From: Streptomyces sp. SAT1
GTDB lineage: Bacteria > Actinomycetota > Actinomycetes > Streptomycetales > Streptomycetaceae
NCBI RefSeq assembly: GCF_001654495.1
Contig: NZ_CP015849.1
Coordinates: 434,001 to 498,000, forward strand
Reading direction: 5' to 3'
Length of the DNA stretch: 64,000 nt
The position numbers were made by a program, and so were the translations under genes. The notes beneath the pieces were generated by a model that was not told the DNA's origin, ran no database searches, and worked only from the letters and a program-made list of their open reading frames with translations. Below are positions 1-7,692 of this stretch, one piece after another (positions within the stretch are counted from its first letter, which is position 1; the number at the start of each line of letters is the position of its first letter).

Positions 1-486
1 GTGCAGGTCGACGAAGATCTGCCCGTCCGGGAACCGGGCGCGCAGGGCGTGGGCGGCGCGCAGGATCAGGGAGGTCTTGCCGGCGCCGGGCGGTCCGACC
101 ACGACCGCGAGCCGCTGGTGGTCGGGGCGTTCACGGGCCGAGAGATGGGCGTGCAGGGAGTCGACGAGCGGCTGCCGGCCGGCCAGCCGGGGGCGGGGGG
201 CCGCGGGGAGTTCGGCGGACAGGGCCGCGGGCCGTGGTGCGGGGCGCTGCTCGGGGCGGGGGGTGCGCAGCAGGTGCCCTACCTGGCCGGGTGGCAGGCC
301 GAGGGCCTGGGCGAGCAGGCGCAGGGACTGCTTGCGGGGGCGTGCGGTGTGGCCGGTCTCCAGATTGCGGATGGCCCGGACGCTCAGCCCGGACCGGCGG
401 GCCAGGTCCTCCTGGGTGAGGCAGGCCGCCTCCCGTGCGTCGACCAGGGTCGCCGCGAGCGCGTCCAGGGTGATGGTGTCGGTCAC
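1..486 (-). CDS. XRE-family regulator with NB-ARC ATPase domain (N-terminal part only)
   Basis: The first 162 codons are present and the gene runs off the left edge. Residues about 8-50 form an XRE/Cro helix-turn-helix (TQEDLARRSGLSVRAIRNLE). An Ala/Pro-rich linker follows, then the start of a P-loop NTPase with Walker A GPPGAGKTS near residue 133. HTH plus NB-ARC is the layout of SARP-like/AfsR-like and 'regulator-TPR' proteins in Streptomyces, which usually end in TPR repeats; that part is not visible here. The GTG at 486 is the only usable start, because an in-frame stop (511-513) lies a few codons upstream and there is no ATG between. The regulated genes cannot be told from this window. 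Confidence 0.8.
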   Translation of the reverse strand, partial: MTDTITLDALAATLVDAREAACLTQEDLARRSGLSVRAIRNLETGHTARPRKQSLRLLAQALGLPPGQVGHLLRTPRPEQRPAPRPAALSAELPAAPRPRLAGRQPLVDSLHAHLSARERPDHQRLAVVVGPPGAGKTSLILRAAHALRARFPDGQIFVDLH

Positions 487-508
487 GTCATGCCCATCTC
501 GTCGTGCT

Positions 509-518
509 TGTCATGACA
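509..518. promoter_or_regulatory. Perfect 10-bp palindrome upstream of the XRE/NB-ARC gene
   Basis: TGTCATGACA is a perfect dyad lying 23 bp before the GTG start of the leftward regulator. Its place fits an operator used for self-control, but no family consensus was recognised and a 10-mer can occur by chance. Confidence 0.25.
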
Positions 519-1313
519 TCTCTGGATCGGTGTGTCGTGGGGTGCGGAAGTCGGTGGGCCGGGAGGGGGGAGGGCGCGCGGGCAGGGGCGTGGGGGGCGG
601 CGCGGTGGTGGTTCGGCGGCGGGCGGTTCGTCAGGGCGTCGCGCGGGCGCGGTGGCGGGGACGAGGCCGGGCGCGGCGGGCCCGCACCTGCGGGGTGCCG
701 CCGTCGCGCGCGGGACGGGAACGGCGTGGATGGGAACGGCGCGGGTGAGGACGGTGTGGGCGTGACGGCGCCGGGCCGCCGTCGGCGCGGCGCCGGGGCG
801 CGGCCGGTGCCGCGAGGACGGGCGCGTCGGCCGGTCCGGTCGCGGCCGGGCGGGCGCCGTGGTCCTCGGCGGGCGGGGTGTGCGGCGATCCATGGTCGGG
901 GGGCCTGCGGTGCGGGCCGGGGCGGCGGCGCGCCGACCGGTGCGGCACAGTCCCCGACGACCCGGGGACCGTGCGCGTGCCGCGGGTCCCGGGGGTGCCG
1001 GGAGCCTCGTCCGTGCCAGGGGTCCCGGGGGCGCGGCCGGACGGTGGCCGGCGTCCGCCCGCGCGGTCGCCCGGCGTCCGCCGTGCGGCGGTGCGCGAGG
1101 GGGCGGGCCGGAGGGCGAGCCATGGTTCGGCGGGCCTGCGTAAGCGGGGCACCAGCGCCTCCGTCGTTCAGAACGTGCTGCTCTTGCGGTTGCGTTCGGG
1201 CACCCGAACGGCACGGCCGTGGCAGGCCGCGCACCGGGCGCCGATGACATCGTTGGCCGCGGCCCGCCTTCCCGGCCGCCTCAACGGCCTCCCGTTATAG
1301 CCCTCAACCAGCC
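519..1313. other. Gene-free stretch of extreme GC content
   Basis: All six frames stay open for long distances, but the translations are Pro/Arg/Gly-rich without domains, ribosome sites or normal amino-acid balance. The + strand is strongly G-rich from about 540 to 1140. Short imperfect repeats of GGTCCCGGGGGTGCCGGG type occur near 985-1035. I see no gene, RNA or mobile element here. A short leftward frame at 1168-1368 ends in a CxxC-containing tail, but it cannot be supported as a gene. Confidence 0.5.
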
Positions 1314-1329
1314 ATTGGTCCAGTCCAGT
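1314..1329. promoter_or_regulatory. DasR-like operator (dre), weak, GH3 upstream region
   Basis: ATTGGTCCAGTCCAGT matches the Streptomyces DasR consensus ACTGGTCTAGACCACT at 12 of 16 positions. DasR is the GntR-family repressor of chitin and N-acetylglucosamine use. The site is about 400 bp before the GH3 gene, farther than usual, so its role is uncertain. Confidence 0.4.
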
Positions 1330-1452
1330 TGAGTGAACCACGGGTCGGCCGTGCCCCTTCGGGCACACCGGTGCACGACCGGCCCCGACAGCGGGTTCCC
1401 GGTGGTCGGACCTCCTTGACGCCGGGTAAAAGTCTAGGCCAAGCTCGCCGGT

Positions 1453-1468
1453 GAAGGTCTACACCAAT
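1453..1468. promoter_or_regulatory. DasR-like operator (dre) upstream of GH3 N-acetylglucosaminidase
   Basis: The core AGGTCTACACCA at 1455-1466 agrees with the DasR core TGGTCTAGACCA at 10 of 12 positions, and the 16-mer at 11 of 16. It lies about 270 bp before an enzyme that releases GlcNAc, the class of gene DasR controls, which raises its credibility. Confidence 0.5.
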
Positions 1469-1735
1469 CGGTGCCGGGCCCCGTTCACCGACCCGACGGT
1501 GATGCGCAACGGGCCCTGCCGACAGGCGTACACCGGCGCACGACCTGTAGGAGGGGGCCCTGCCGCACGTTCGCGAGGAGACCGTGCCGGCGCCGTCCCC
1601 GGCGACGAGCGGGACGGTGCCGACGACCGGGCGGCCGCCCGTTCGGGGGCGTCGTTCCGGCCGGTCGCCCCACCCCGCAAGGCAAGGCTGTGAGCGCGGT
1701 CCGAGCGACGGCGCCGCGAAAGGATGACGCCCCCG

Positions 1736-3226
1736 ATGACCATGAGTGCCACCGGCAACGAGTCCCTGTCCCGCGACGCCCTCGCGGTGCTTCAGCCGGG
1801 TTTCGCCGGCACCACGGCGCCCGACTGGGTGCACCGCCGTATCGACGAGGGCCTGGCCGCCGTCGCCCTGTTCGGACGCAATGTCGCCACCGCCGGCCAA
1901 GTGGCCGAGCTGACCGCGCGGTTGCGGGCGCAGAAGGACGATCTCCTGGTCGCGATCGACGAGGAGAGCGGTGACGTCACCCGGCTGGACGTGCGGACGG
2001 GATCCGCCTTCCCGGGCAACCACGCGCTCGGCGCGGTCGACGACACGGACCTCACCCGGCGCGTCGCGCGCGAGCTGGGCCGCCGCCTCGCCGAGTGCGG
2101 CGTCAACCTCAACTGGGCGCCGTCCGCCGACGTCAACGCCGACCCGGGCAACCCCGTCATCGGCGTACGGGCCTTCGGCGCCGACACCGACCTGGTGGCC
2201 CGGCACACCGCCGCCTATGTGCGCGGCATGCAGTCCAGCGGCGTCGCCGCCTGCACCAAGCACTTCCCCGGCCACGGCGACACCAACGTCGACTCGCACC
2301 ACGCGATACCGCGCATCGACGTCGACGCCGAGACGCTGTACAAGCGCGAACTGGTGCCGTTCCGCGCCGCCATCGAGGCCGGCACCCGGGCCGTCATGAG
2401 CGCGCACATCCTGGTGCCCGCCCTCGACCCGGAGCGCCCCGGCACCCTCTCGCACCGGATCCTCGTCGAGCTGCTGCGCGGTGAACTCGGCTACGACGGG
2501 CTGATCGTGACCGACGGCATCGAGATGCAGGCCATCTCGCGCGCCTACGGCCTGGAGCGCGGCGTCGTGCTGGCCATCGAGGCGGGCGCGGACGCGATCT
2601 GCGTCGGCGGCGGACTGCACGACGAGGCCACCGTGCTGAACATGCGTGACGCGCTGGTCGCCGCCGTGCGCGGGGGCGAACTGTCCGAGGAGCGGCTGGC
2701 GGACGCCGCGCGGCGGGTGCGCGAGCTGGCCGGCTGGACGGCGCGGGTCCGTGCGGAGGCCGATGTCGCGGCCGACGAGGAGGTGGGGCTCGTCGCCGCC
2801 CGCCGCGCGCTGGCCGTCACCGGCGAGGCGGCCCGCGTGGACGCGCCGGTCTACGTCGCCACGTTCAACCCGGCCCCGAACATCGCCGTCGGACACGAGA
2901 CGCCCTGGGGGGTCGACGCCGAGCTGGAGCGGCTGCTGCCGGGCACCACGACCGGCACCTTCACCGACGCGGAGGCCGGCCCGGACGCCGGGGCCGCGGC
3001 CCTGAAGGCGGCGGGCGAGCACCGGATCGTGGCCGTGGTGCGCGACGAGCACCGGCACCCGTGGATGCGGTCGGCCCTGGACACGGTGCTGGCCGCACGC
3101 CCGGACACGATCGTGGTGGAGATGGGCGTCCCGCAGTCCCCCGCGCGCGGCGCCGTGCACATCGCCACGCACGGTGCGGCCCGCGTGTGCGGGATGGCCG
3201 CCGCCGAGCGCATCGTCGCGGGCTGA
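1736..3226 (+). CDS. Glycoside hydrolase family 3, beta-N-acetylglucosaminidase type
   Basis: This 496-residue enzyme without a signal peptide probably removes terminal N-acetylglucosamine from chito-oligosaccharides or muropeptide sugars in the cytoplasm. The NagZ-type GH3 motif KHFPGHGDTNVDSHH is at residues 175-189 and holds the Asp/His general acid/base dyad that distinguishes N-acetylhexosaminidases. The nucleophile is Asp260 in VTDGIEM. A C-terminal GH3-like domain follows (about 350-496). I chose ATG 1736 because the AAAGGA at 1719-1724 is correctly placed for it; ATG 1724 overlaps that site, and ATG 1742 is also possible. DasR-like sites upstream suggest induction by GlcNAc. A hairpin terminator at 3282 closes the unit. 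Confidence 0.88.
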   Translation: MTMSATGNESLSRDALAVLQPGFAGTTAPDWVHRRIDEGLAAVALFGRNVATAGQVAELTARLRAQKDDLLVAIDEESGDVTRLDVRTGSAFPGNHALGAVDDTDLTRRVARELGRRLAECGVNLNWAPSADVNADPGNPVIGVRAFGADTDLVARHTAAYVRGMQSSGVAACTKHFPGHGDTNVDSHHAIPRIDVDAETLYKRELVPFRAAIEAGTRAVMSAHILVPALDPERPGTLSHRILVELLRGELGYDGLIVTDGIEMQAISRAYGLERGVVLAIEAGADAICVGGGLHDEATVLNMRDALVAAVRGGELSEERLADAARRVRELAGWTARVRAEADVAADEEVGLVAARRALAVTGEAARVDAPVYVATFNPAPNIAVGHETPWGVDAELERLLPGTTTGTFTDAEAGPDAGAAALKAAGEHRIVAVVRDEHRHPWMRSALDTVLAARPDTIVVEMGVPQSPARGAVHIATHGAARVCGMAAAERIVAG

Positions 3227-3281
3227 CCGGCACCGGCCGGCCCACCACCGCCCGGCACACCCGGCGGCGGAACACCTCACC

Positions 3282-3310
3282 AGGGCGGCGCGGTACCTCC
3301 GCGCCGCCCT
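3282..3310. terminator. Hairpin terminator after the GH3 gene
   Basis: A perfect 12-bp inverted repeat (AGGGCGGCGCGG, loop TACCT, CCGCGCCGCCCT) lies 55 bp after the stop codon. It has no T-tract, as is common in Streptomyces. Confidence 0.65.
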
Positions 3311-3392
3311 TCGGCATACCGGCAGTTCCGCTTGGGCGCGGCCGACGACCGGCACTTCACAGGCACTTGGGGGCAGCTTCGGCAGACCCGCG

Positions 3393-3419
3393 TTGACACC
3401 ACAAATGGTCTAGTCCACC
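3393..3419 (+). promoter_or_regulatory. Promoter region with strong DasR-like operator before the dioxygenase operon
   Basis: AATGGTCTAGTCCACC (3404-3419) matches the DasR consensus at 13 of 16 positions, the best of three such sites in the window. It directly follows a TTGACA hexamer (3393-3398) that reads as a -35 box, so a bound repressor would cover the promoter. The dioxygenase ATG is about 100 bp downstream. The -10 box is not obvious (CACCTT at 3416 is a weak candidate). Control by DasR is inferred from sequence only. Confidence 0.55.
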
Positions 3420-3520
3420 TTGGGAGGGCCTCGGTTCGACCAGCGCGCACAGCGACCACCGCGCAGAGCCGAGTTCCGGCCGTTCGGCCCCGCACGCACC
3501 ACACGCCCTGGAGTGATCCC

Positions 3521-4552
3521 ATGCCGGAATCCGCCCCGTATCTGCATCGCGCTCCCTCGGCCCGCCCCTACTTCAGCTCGGACGGCGAGACCTACCTCGC
3601 CCAGACACCGCTGCGCGACATCGAGAAGTCCCGGCCGCTGCGCGTGCTGTCCGAGGAGGACTTCGCCTTCTGGCAGACCTACGGCTACGTCGTCGTCCGC
3701 GACGCCGTCTCGCCGGGCGCGGCCAAGAGCCTGCTGGAGTTCGCCTGGGAGTTCCAGGGCCTGGACCCGGACCGCCCCGAGACCTGGTACGAGGAACGCG
3801 AGTTCCGCTCGGACCTGGACCGCGACCTGCACGTGTACGGCTTCGTCGAGGCATACCACCACCAGCTCCTGTGGGACAACCGGCAGGACCAGCGGGTCTA
3901 CGACGCCTTCGTGGACGTGTGGGACTGCGAGGAGCTGTGGGTCACCCTCGACCGGCTCAACCTCAACCCGCCCAACCGGGGCAACCGTTCGCGCTCGCTG
4001 ATCGCCCCCACCGACGAGGGTTTCGACATCGAGCTGCACTGGGACGTCGACACCACGCTCGGTGTGCTGCCGCAGCGGGTGCAGGGCATCCTCGCCCTCA
4101 ACGACACCGACGCGGCACTCGGCGGCTTCCAGTGCGCGCCCGAGCTGTTCCGGCGGTTCGAGCAGTGGCGCATCGAGCAGCCGCAGGACCGCGACCCGAT
4201 CCGGCCGGCCGTCGACCGCGCCGAGTTCCCGGTGGTACGGCCCGAGCTGCGCGCCGGTGACCTGCTCATCTTCAACGGCCTGCTGGCGCACGGGGTCGCG
4301 CCCAACGTCTCCGAGCGGGGCGTGCGCGCCGCGCAGTACCTCTCCATGATGCCCGCGCTGGAGGAGCACGAGCAGCTGCGGCGCTCGCGCGTGGAGTCGT
4401 GGCGCACGCTCAGCACCCCGGACTGGAACCCGACGCTGCTCGGGGACGCCGTCCGGCCCGAGGCCGACCGGTACGGCCCGGCCACCCTGAACGACCTGGG
4501 CCGCAAGCTGCTCGGGCTCGACACCTGGAGCGGACGCGAGGACGCCGAGTGA
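3521..4552 (+). CDS. Phytanoyl-CoA dioxygenase (PhyH)-family Fe(II)/2-oxoglutarate oxygenase
   Basis: This 343-residue protein has the PhyH jelly-roll metal triad: His173 and Asp175 in ELHWDVD, and His257 in LLAHGV. Arg266 or Arg269 is suited to bind 2-oxoglutarate. Such enzymes hydroxylate, or less often halogenate or desaturate, small metabolites; the Asp makes a hydroxylase more likely than a halogenase. ATG 3521 has GGAGTGA a few bases upstream. It is the first gene of a five-gene chain, overlapping the next by the 4-base GTGA. In this setting it probably tailors a small molecule made by the cluster. The substrate is unknown. Confidence 0.82.
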   Translation: MPESAPYLHRAPSARPYFSSDGETYLAQTPLRDIEKSRPLRVLSEEDFAFWQTYGYVVVRDAVSPGAAKSLLEFAWEFQGLDPDRPETWYEEREFRSDLDRDLHVYGFVEAYHHQLLWDNRQDQRVYDAFVDVWDCEELWVTLDRLNLNPPNRGNRSRSLIAPTDEGFDIELHWDVDTTLGVLPQRVQGILALNDTDAALGGFQCAPELFRRFEQWRIEQPQDRDPIRPAVDRAEFPVVRPELRAGDLLIFNGLLAHGVAPNVSERGVRAAQYLSMMPALEEHEQLRRSRVESWRTLSTPDWNPTLLGDAVRPEADRYGPATLNDLGRKLLGLDTWSGREDAE

Positions 4553-5895
4553 CCGGGCCGAACGCACCCGAGCGGATCTGCCTGGCCCTGCCCACCAACA
4601 GGGCGTGCTCCCCCACCCTCGCGGCCGTCGCAGCCGAAGCCGCCTACGCGGCGGCGCACTTCGGCGTCGAGGTCCACCTGCTCGTGCTCGACTCGTGCGA
4701 CGAGCCGACCCGCGCCGAGCACGCCCGTGTCCTGGCCGGGCTGCCCGCCGCGCCGGGTGTGGTCACCCACCACCTCGACGAGGACCGGCAGCGGGTCTTC
4801 CTGCGGCGCGTGATCGAGCGCTCCGGACGTGCCGACGCCGGCCGGCTGCTGTCGCTGCTGCTGCCGGACGACGTCTCCTACGGCGCCTGCACCGACCGGG
4901 TGTTCCTGATCGCCGCCGCCCTCGGCTGCCGCTCGGTGCACCGCAGGGACTCCGACAGCGCCTACCAGACCTTCGAGGGCGCGCCCGTCTTCCCCGTCCA
5001 CCACGAGGCGGCCGCGCTGGGCCGGCCCGCCGCGCAGGTGACGGCCCTGGTGTCCGAGACGGTGCTCGACCCGGCCCTCGCCCGGCGTCCCGTCTCCATG
5101 GCCGGTGCCTCGTTCATCGGTGAACTCTCCGTGGACATCGGTGAGATGGCCGAGCTGGACGCGGCCGTCCACCACGACGTGGTGAGCCTGTGGGCGCCCG
5201 GCCACTGGTCCGAGGAGAGCCGGCGGGAGCTGGTCGAGGAGTCCTTCCGGGGCGCCGGGACCGATCCGTTCACCGGCGACCGCTCGACGCTGACGCTCGT
5301 CGACCCCATGCGGGTCGACATGTGCAACATCGCCTTCAGCCGCGCCGTGTACGAACGGGTGCCGCTGCCCCCGGCCACCCGCACCATCGGCAGCGACTAC
5401 TTCCTCATCCACCTGGTGCACGACGCCACCCTGCCCGGGGTGCTGCACAACCGGCACATCGAGAACTTCTACACCCCGGAGCGGCGCACGGACGCCGGGT
5501 TCCACGCCTACCAGACGCGGTTCGTGAAGTTCCTGCTGTCCATGCTCTACTTCCACTTCGTCTACGACCGGATGGCCGCGGCGGGCCCCGCCCTGCTCGA
5601 CGGCGAGCAGCGGGTCCGGCCCGAGGCCGTCGCCGCGCTGCTGCGCGAGAGCACGCGTCTGGACCGGGACGAGAATTTGTGGCGCCTGGACCGCGTCGAC
5701 ACCGCCTACCGCAAACTCGGCGGCCGGTACGCGCAGTTCGCCGAGTCACTGAGCACACGGCGCGAGCTGCTGCTCGACGAGGCCGTGCGCGACATCGAGG
5801 AGTTCGCCCTGCTGACCGACTCCTGGGCGGCGCTCACGCGCGCGGCCCGTGAGGACGCGGCCGGGCCCGACGGGACCGGGAGCACCAGCGGGTGA
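4549..5895 (+). CDS. GT-A-like protein of unknown function (DUF6271-like)
   Basis: I do not recognise a characterised relative of this 448-residue protein. Its N-terminus (ICLALPTNR, followed by a strand ending LLVLDSC) reads like the nucleotide-binding start of a GT-A glycosyltransferase. RRDSDSAYQ near residue 138 offers a D-x-D-type metal motif. A later GSDYFL...HNRHIENFY segment (about 285-308) resembles the acceptor-side region of such enzymes. No signal peptide or membrane helix is seen. Start GTG 4549 overlaps the dioxygenase stop, and its own stop overlaps the decarboxylase start, so the three are translationally coupled. Glycosyl or other nucleotide-dependent transfer is my inference from fold-like features, not shown. 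Confidence 0.72.
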   Translation: MTGPNAPERICLALPTNRACSPTLAAVAAEAAYAAAHFGVEVHLLVLDSCDEPTRAEHARVLAGLPAAPGVVTHHLDEDRQRVFLRRVIERSGRADAGRLLSLLLPDDVSYGACTDRVFLIAAALGCRSVHRRDSDSAYQTFEGAPVFPVHHEAAALGRPAAQVTALVSETVLDPALARRPVSMAGASFIGELSVDIGEMAELDAAVHHDVVSLWAPGHWSEESRRELVEESFRGAGTDPFTGDRSTLTLVDPMRVDMCNIAFSRAVYERVPLPPATRTIGSDYFLIHLVHDATLPGVLHNRHIENFYTPERRTDAGFHAYQTRFVKFLLSMLYFHFVYDRMAAAGPALLDGEQRVRPEAVAALLRESTRLDRDENLWRLDRVDTAYRKLGGRYAQFAESLSTRRELLLDEAVRDIEEFALLTDSWAALTRAAREDAAGPDGTGSTSG

Positions 5896-7157
5896 GCACG
5901 GACGACGTACCGGCGCGGCTGGCCCGCGCCCTGGCCGCCGCGGACTCGGACCGCCTCGTCTACGACCTCGCCGGGATCAGGGACCAGTACCGGCGTCTGC
6001 TGGCCGAACTCCCCGGTGTGCGCGTGCGCTTCGCGGTGAAGGCGTGCCCGGTCGACGAGGTGCTGGACTGCCTCGCCCGCGAGGGCGCCGGCTTCGACGC
6101 GGCGAGCCCCGCCGAGATCGGGCAGGGCCTCGCCAGGGGCGTGCCCCCGGAGCGGATCCACTACGGCAACACCGTGAAGTCCGACGCGGCGATCGCCGAG
6201 GCGTACCGCCTGGGTGTGCGCACCTTCGCCACCGACAGCGTCCAGGACGTGGCGGCCCTCGCCGCGCACGCCCCCGGCTCCCGTGTCTTCTGCCGGCTGG
6301 CCACCACCGGCCAGGGCGCGCTGTGGGGGCTGAGCCGCAAGTTCGGCTGCTCGGCCGAGGACGCGGTGCGCGTGCTGGAGACGGCCCGCGCGGCGGGACT
6401 GGTCCCGGCGGGGCTGTCCGTGCACGTCGGCTCGCAGCAGATGACGGCGGAGGCGTGGCGGGACGCGTTCGACACCCTCGCCGACGTGCTGACGGCACTC
6501 GACGAGCGGGGCATCGTGCCCGATCTCGTCAACCTGGGCGGCGGGCTGCCCGCGCTCGGCTATCTCGACCGGCACGGCCAGCGGCTCGATCCGCCCCTGG
6601 ACAAGATGTTCGCCGTCGTCCGGGAGGGCATGGAGCGGCTGCGCGAGGCCAGTCCCGTGCCCCTGGACTTCGTCATGGAGCCCGGCCGGCACCTGGTCGC
6701 CGACCACGGCGCGGTCCGCGCGCACGTGTACCGGCTGACCGCCCGGCAGCAGCCCGGCGGCGCCACCGCCCGCTGGCTCTACCTCAGTTGCGGCAAGTTC
6801 AACGGCCTCTACGAGATGGACCAGCTCTGCCACCGGCTGGTCTTCCCCGGCCACGCCGGCGCTCCGCTGGTGCCCGCGGTGGTCGCGGGCCCGACGTGCG
6901 ACAGCGACGACACCTACGGCGCGGACGGCCACCGGACGCCGGTTCCGGAGGACCTCGCCTCCGGCGACCCGGTCTGGATCCTGTCCGCCGGTGCCTACGC
7001 CACCAGCTACATGACCCAGGGCTTCAACGGGTTCAGCCCGCTGGACTGTGCCACCACGGACACCGCGCCGGACGCCCCGGCGGGCACGGCGGCGGACGCG
7101 CTGCCGTACGCCGTGCCGGGCACCTGGGTGGCGGCCGGGCCGGAGGGGACGCACTGA
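5892..7157 (+). CDS. Type III PLP-dependent decarboxylase (ornithine/diaminopimelate decarboxylase family)
   Basis: This 421-residue alanine-racemase-fold enzyme has the full catalytic set. Lys50 in FAVKACP binds PLP, His178 in HVGSQ stacks on the ring, GGGLP (216-220) and EPGRHLV (263-269) hold the phosphate, and Cys336-Asp337 in GPTCDSDD is the active-site pair given by the other subunit. GPTCDS is closer to ornithine/lysine decarboxylases than to DapDC, so an amino-acid-derived amine or diamine is a reasonable product. Housekeeping lysA and polyamine roles are unlikely here, because the gene is locked (GTGA overlap) into a cassette with an oxygenase, a GT-like protein, a GNAT and an exporter-like MFS. 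Confidence 0.85.
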   Translation: MSTDDVPARLARALAAADSDRLVYDLAGIRDQYRRLLAELPGVRVRFAVKACPVDEVLDCLAREGAGFDAASPAEIGQGLARGVPPERIHYGNTVKSDAAIAEAYRLGVRTFATDSVQDVAALAAHAPGSRVFCRLATTGQGALWGLSRKFGCSAEDAVRVLETARAAGLVPAGLSVHVGSQQMTAEAWRDAFDTLADVLTALDERGIVPDLVNLGGGLPALGYLDRHGQRLDPPLDKMFAVVREGMERLREASPVPLDFVMEPGRHLVADHGAVRAHVYRLTARQQPGGATARWLYLSCGKFNGLYEMDQLCHRLVFPGHAGAPLVPAVVAGPTCDSDDTYGADGHRTPVPEDLASGDPVWILSAGAYATSYMTQGFNGFSPLDCATTDTAPDAPAGTAADALPYAVPGTWVAAGPEGTH

Positions 7158-7158
7158 C

Positions 7159-7692
7159 GTGGACCACGCAACGCGCGTCCGCGCCCTCGCCGACGCCGAC
7201 TGGCCGCAGGTCGCCGCCCTGGAGGCGGCGGCCTACGCCGGCAGCGGCCTCACCGAGGGGCAGGCGGCGCTGGAGTCCCGGGGCCGCGTCTCGCCCGGCA
7301 CCTGCTTCGTGCTCGACCTGGGCGACCGGCTCGGCGGGTACGTCCTGGCCCTGCCCTACCCGGAGGCGGCCTTCCCCGACCTGACCGCGCCGGAGCGGGC
7401 CGCCCACCGCACCGCCAACCTGCATCTGCACGATCTGGTCGTGGACGAGCGCCTGCGCGGCCGGGGCCTGGGCGCCCGGCTGGCCGGGCATCTCACCGCC
7501 GTCGCGGCGGACCGGGGCTTCGAGCGGATGTCGCTGGTCGCCGTCGCCGGGCTCGAAGGCTTCTGGCGCGGGCTCGGCTACCGGGCGCACCGCGACATCG
7601 AGGTCCCGTCCGGCTACGGCCCCCACGCGCTGTACATGTCCACCAGGGTGCCTGTGCGCGGCCCCTCCTACAGGAAAGAAGCGGGCCGATGA
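7159..7692 (+). CDS. GNAT-family N-acetyltransferase
   Basis: This 177-residue GNAT protein has acetyl-CoA motif A LHDLVVDERLRGRGLGARL at about residues 94-112, including the R/Q-x-x-G-x-G/A signature as RGRGLG. It ends with the GFWRGLGYR element typical of the family's C-terminal strand. GTG 7159 begins one base after the decarboxylase stop, and the stop overlaps the MFS start (ATGA). Acetylation of the amine formed by the preceding decarboxylase, for biosynthesis or self-protection, is a plausible inference. The substrate cannot be read from the sequence. Confidence 0.85.
   Translation: MDHATRVRALADADWPQVAALEAAAYAGSGLTEGQAALESRGRVSPGTCFVLDLGDRLGGYVLALPYPEAAFPDLTAPERAAHRTANLHLHDLVVDERLRGRGLGARLAGHLTAVAADRGFERMSLVAVAGLEGFWRGLGYRAHRDIEVPSGYGPHALYMSTRVPVRGPSYRKEAGR

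Noticed and set aside
483..1250. Several overlapping frames of about 170-255 codons in 483-1250
   Set aside because: Pro/Arg/Gly/Ala-only translations, no ribosome sites, all frames equally open: a base-composition effect.
1304..3355. Open frame of 683 codons on the - strand
   Set aside because: It is antisense to the GH3 gene and has no protein-family signal.
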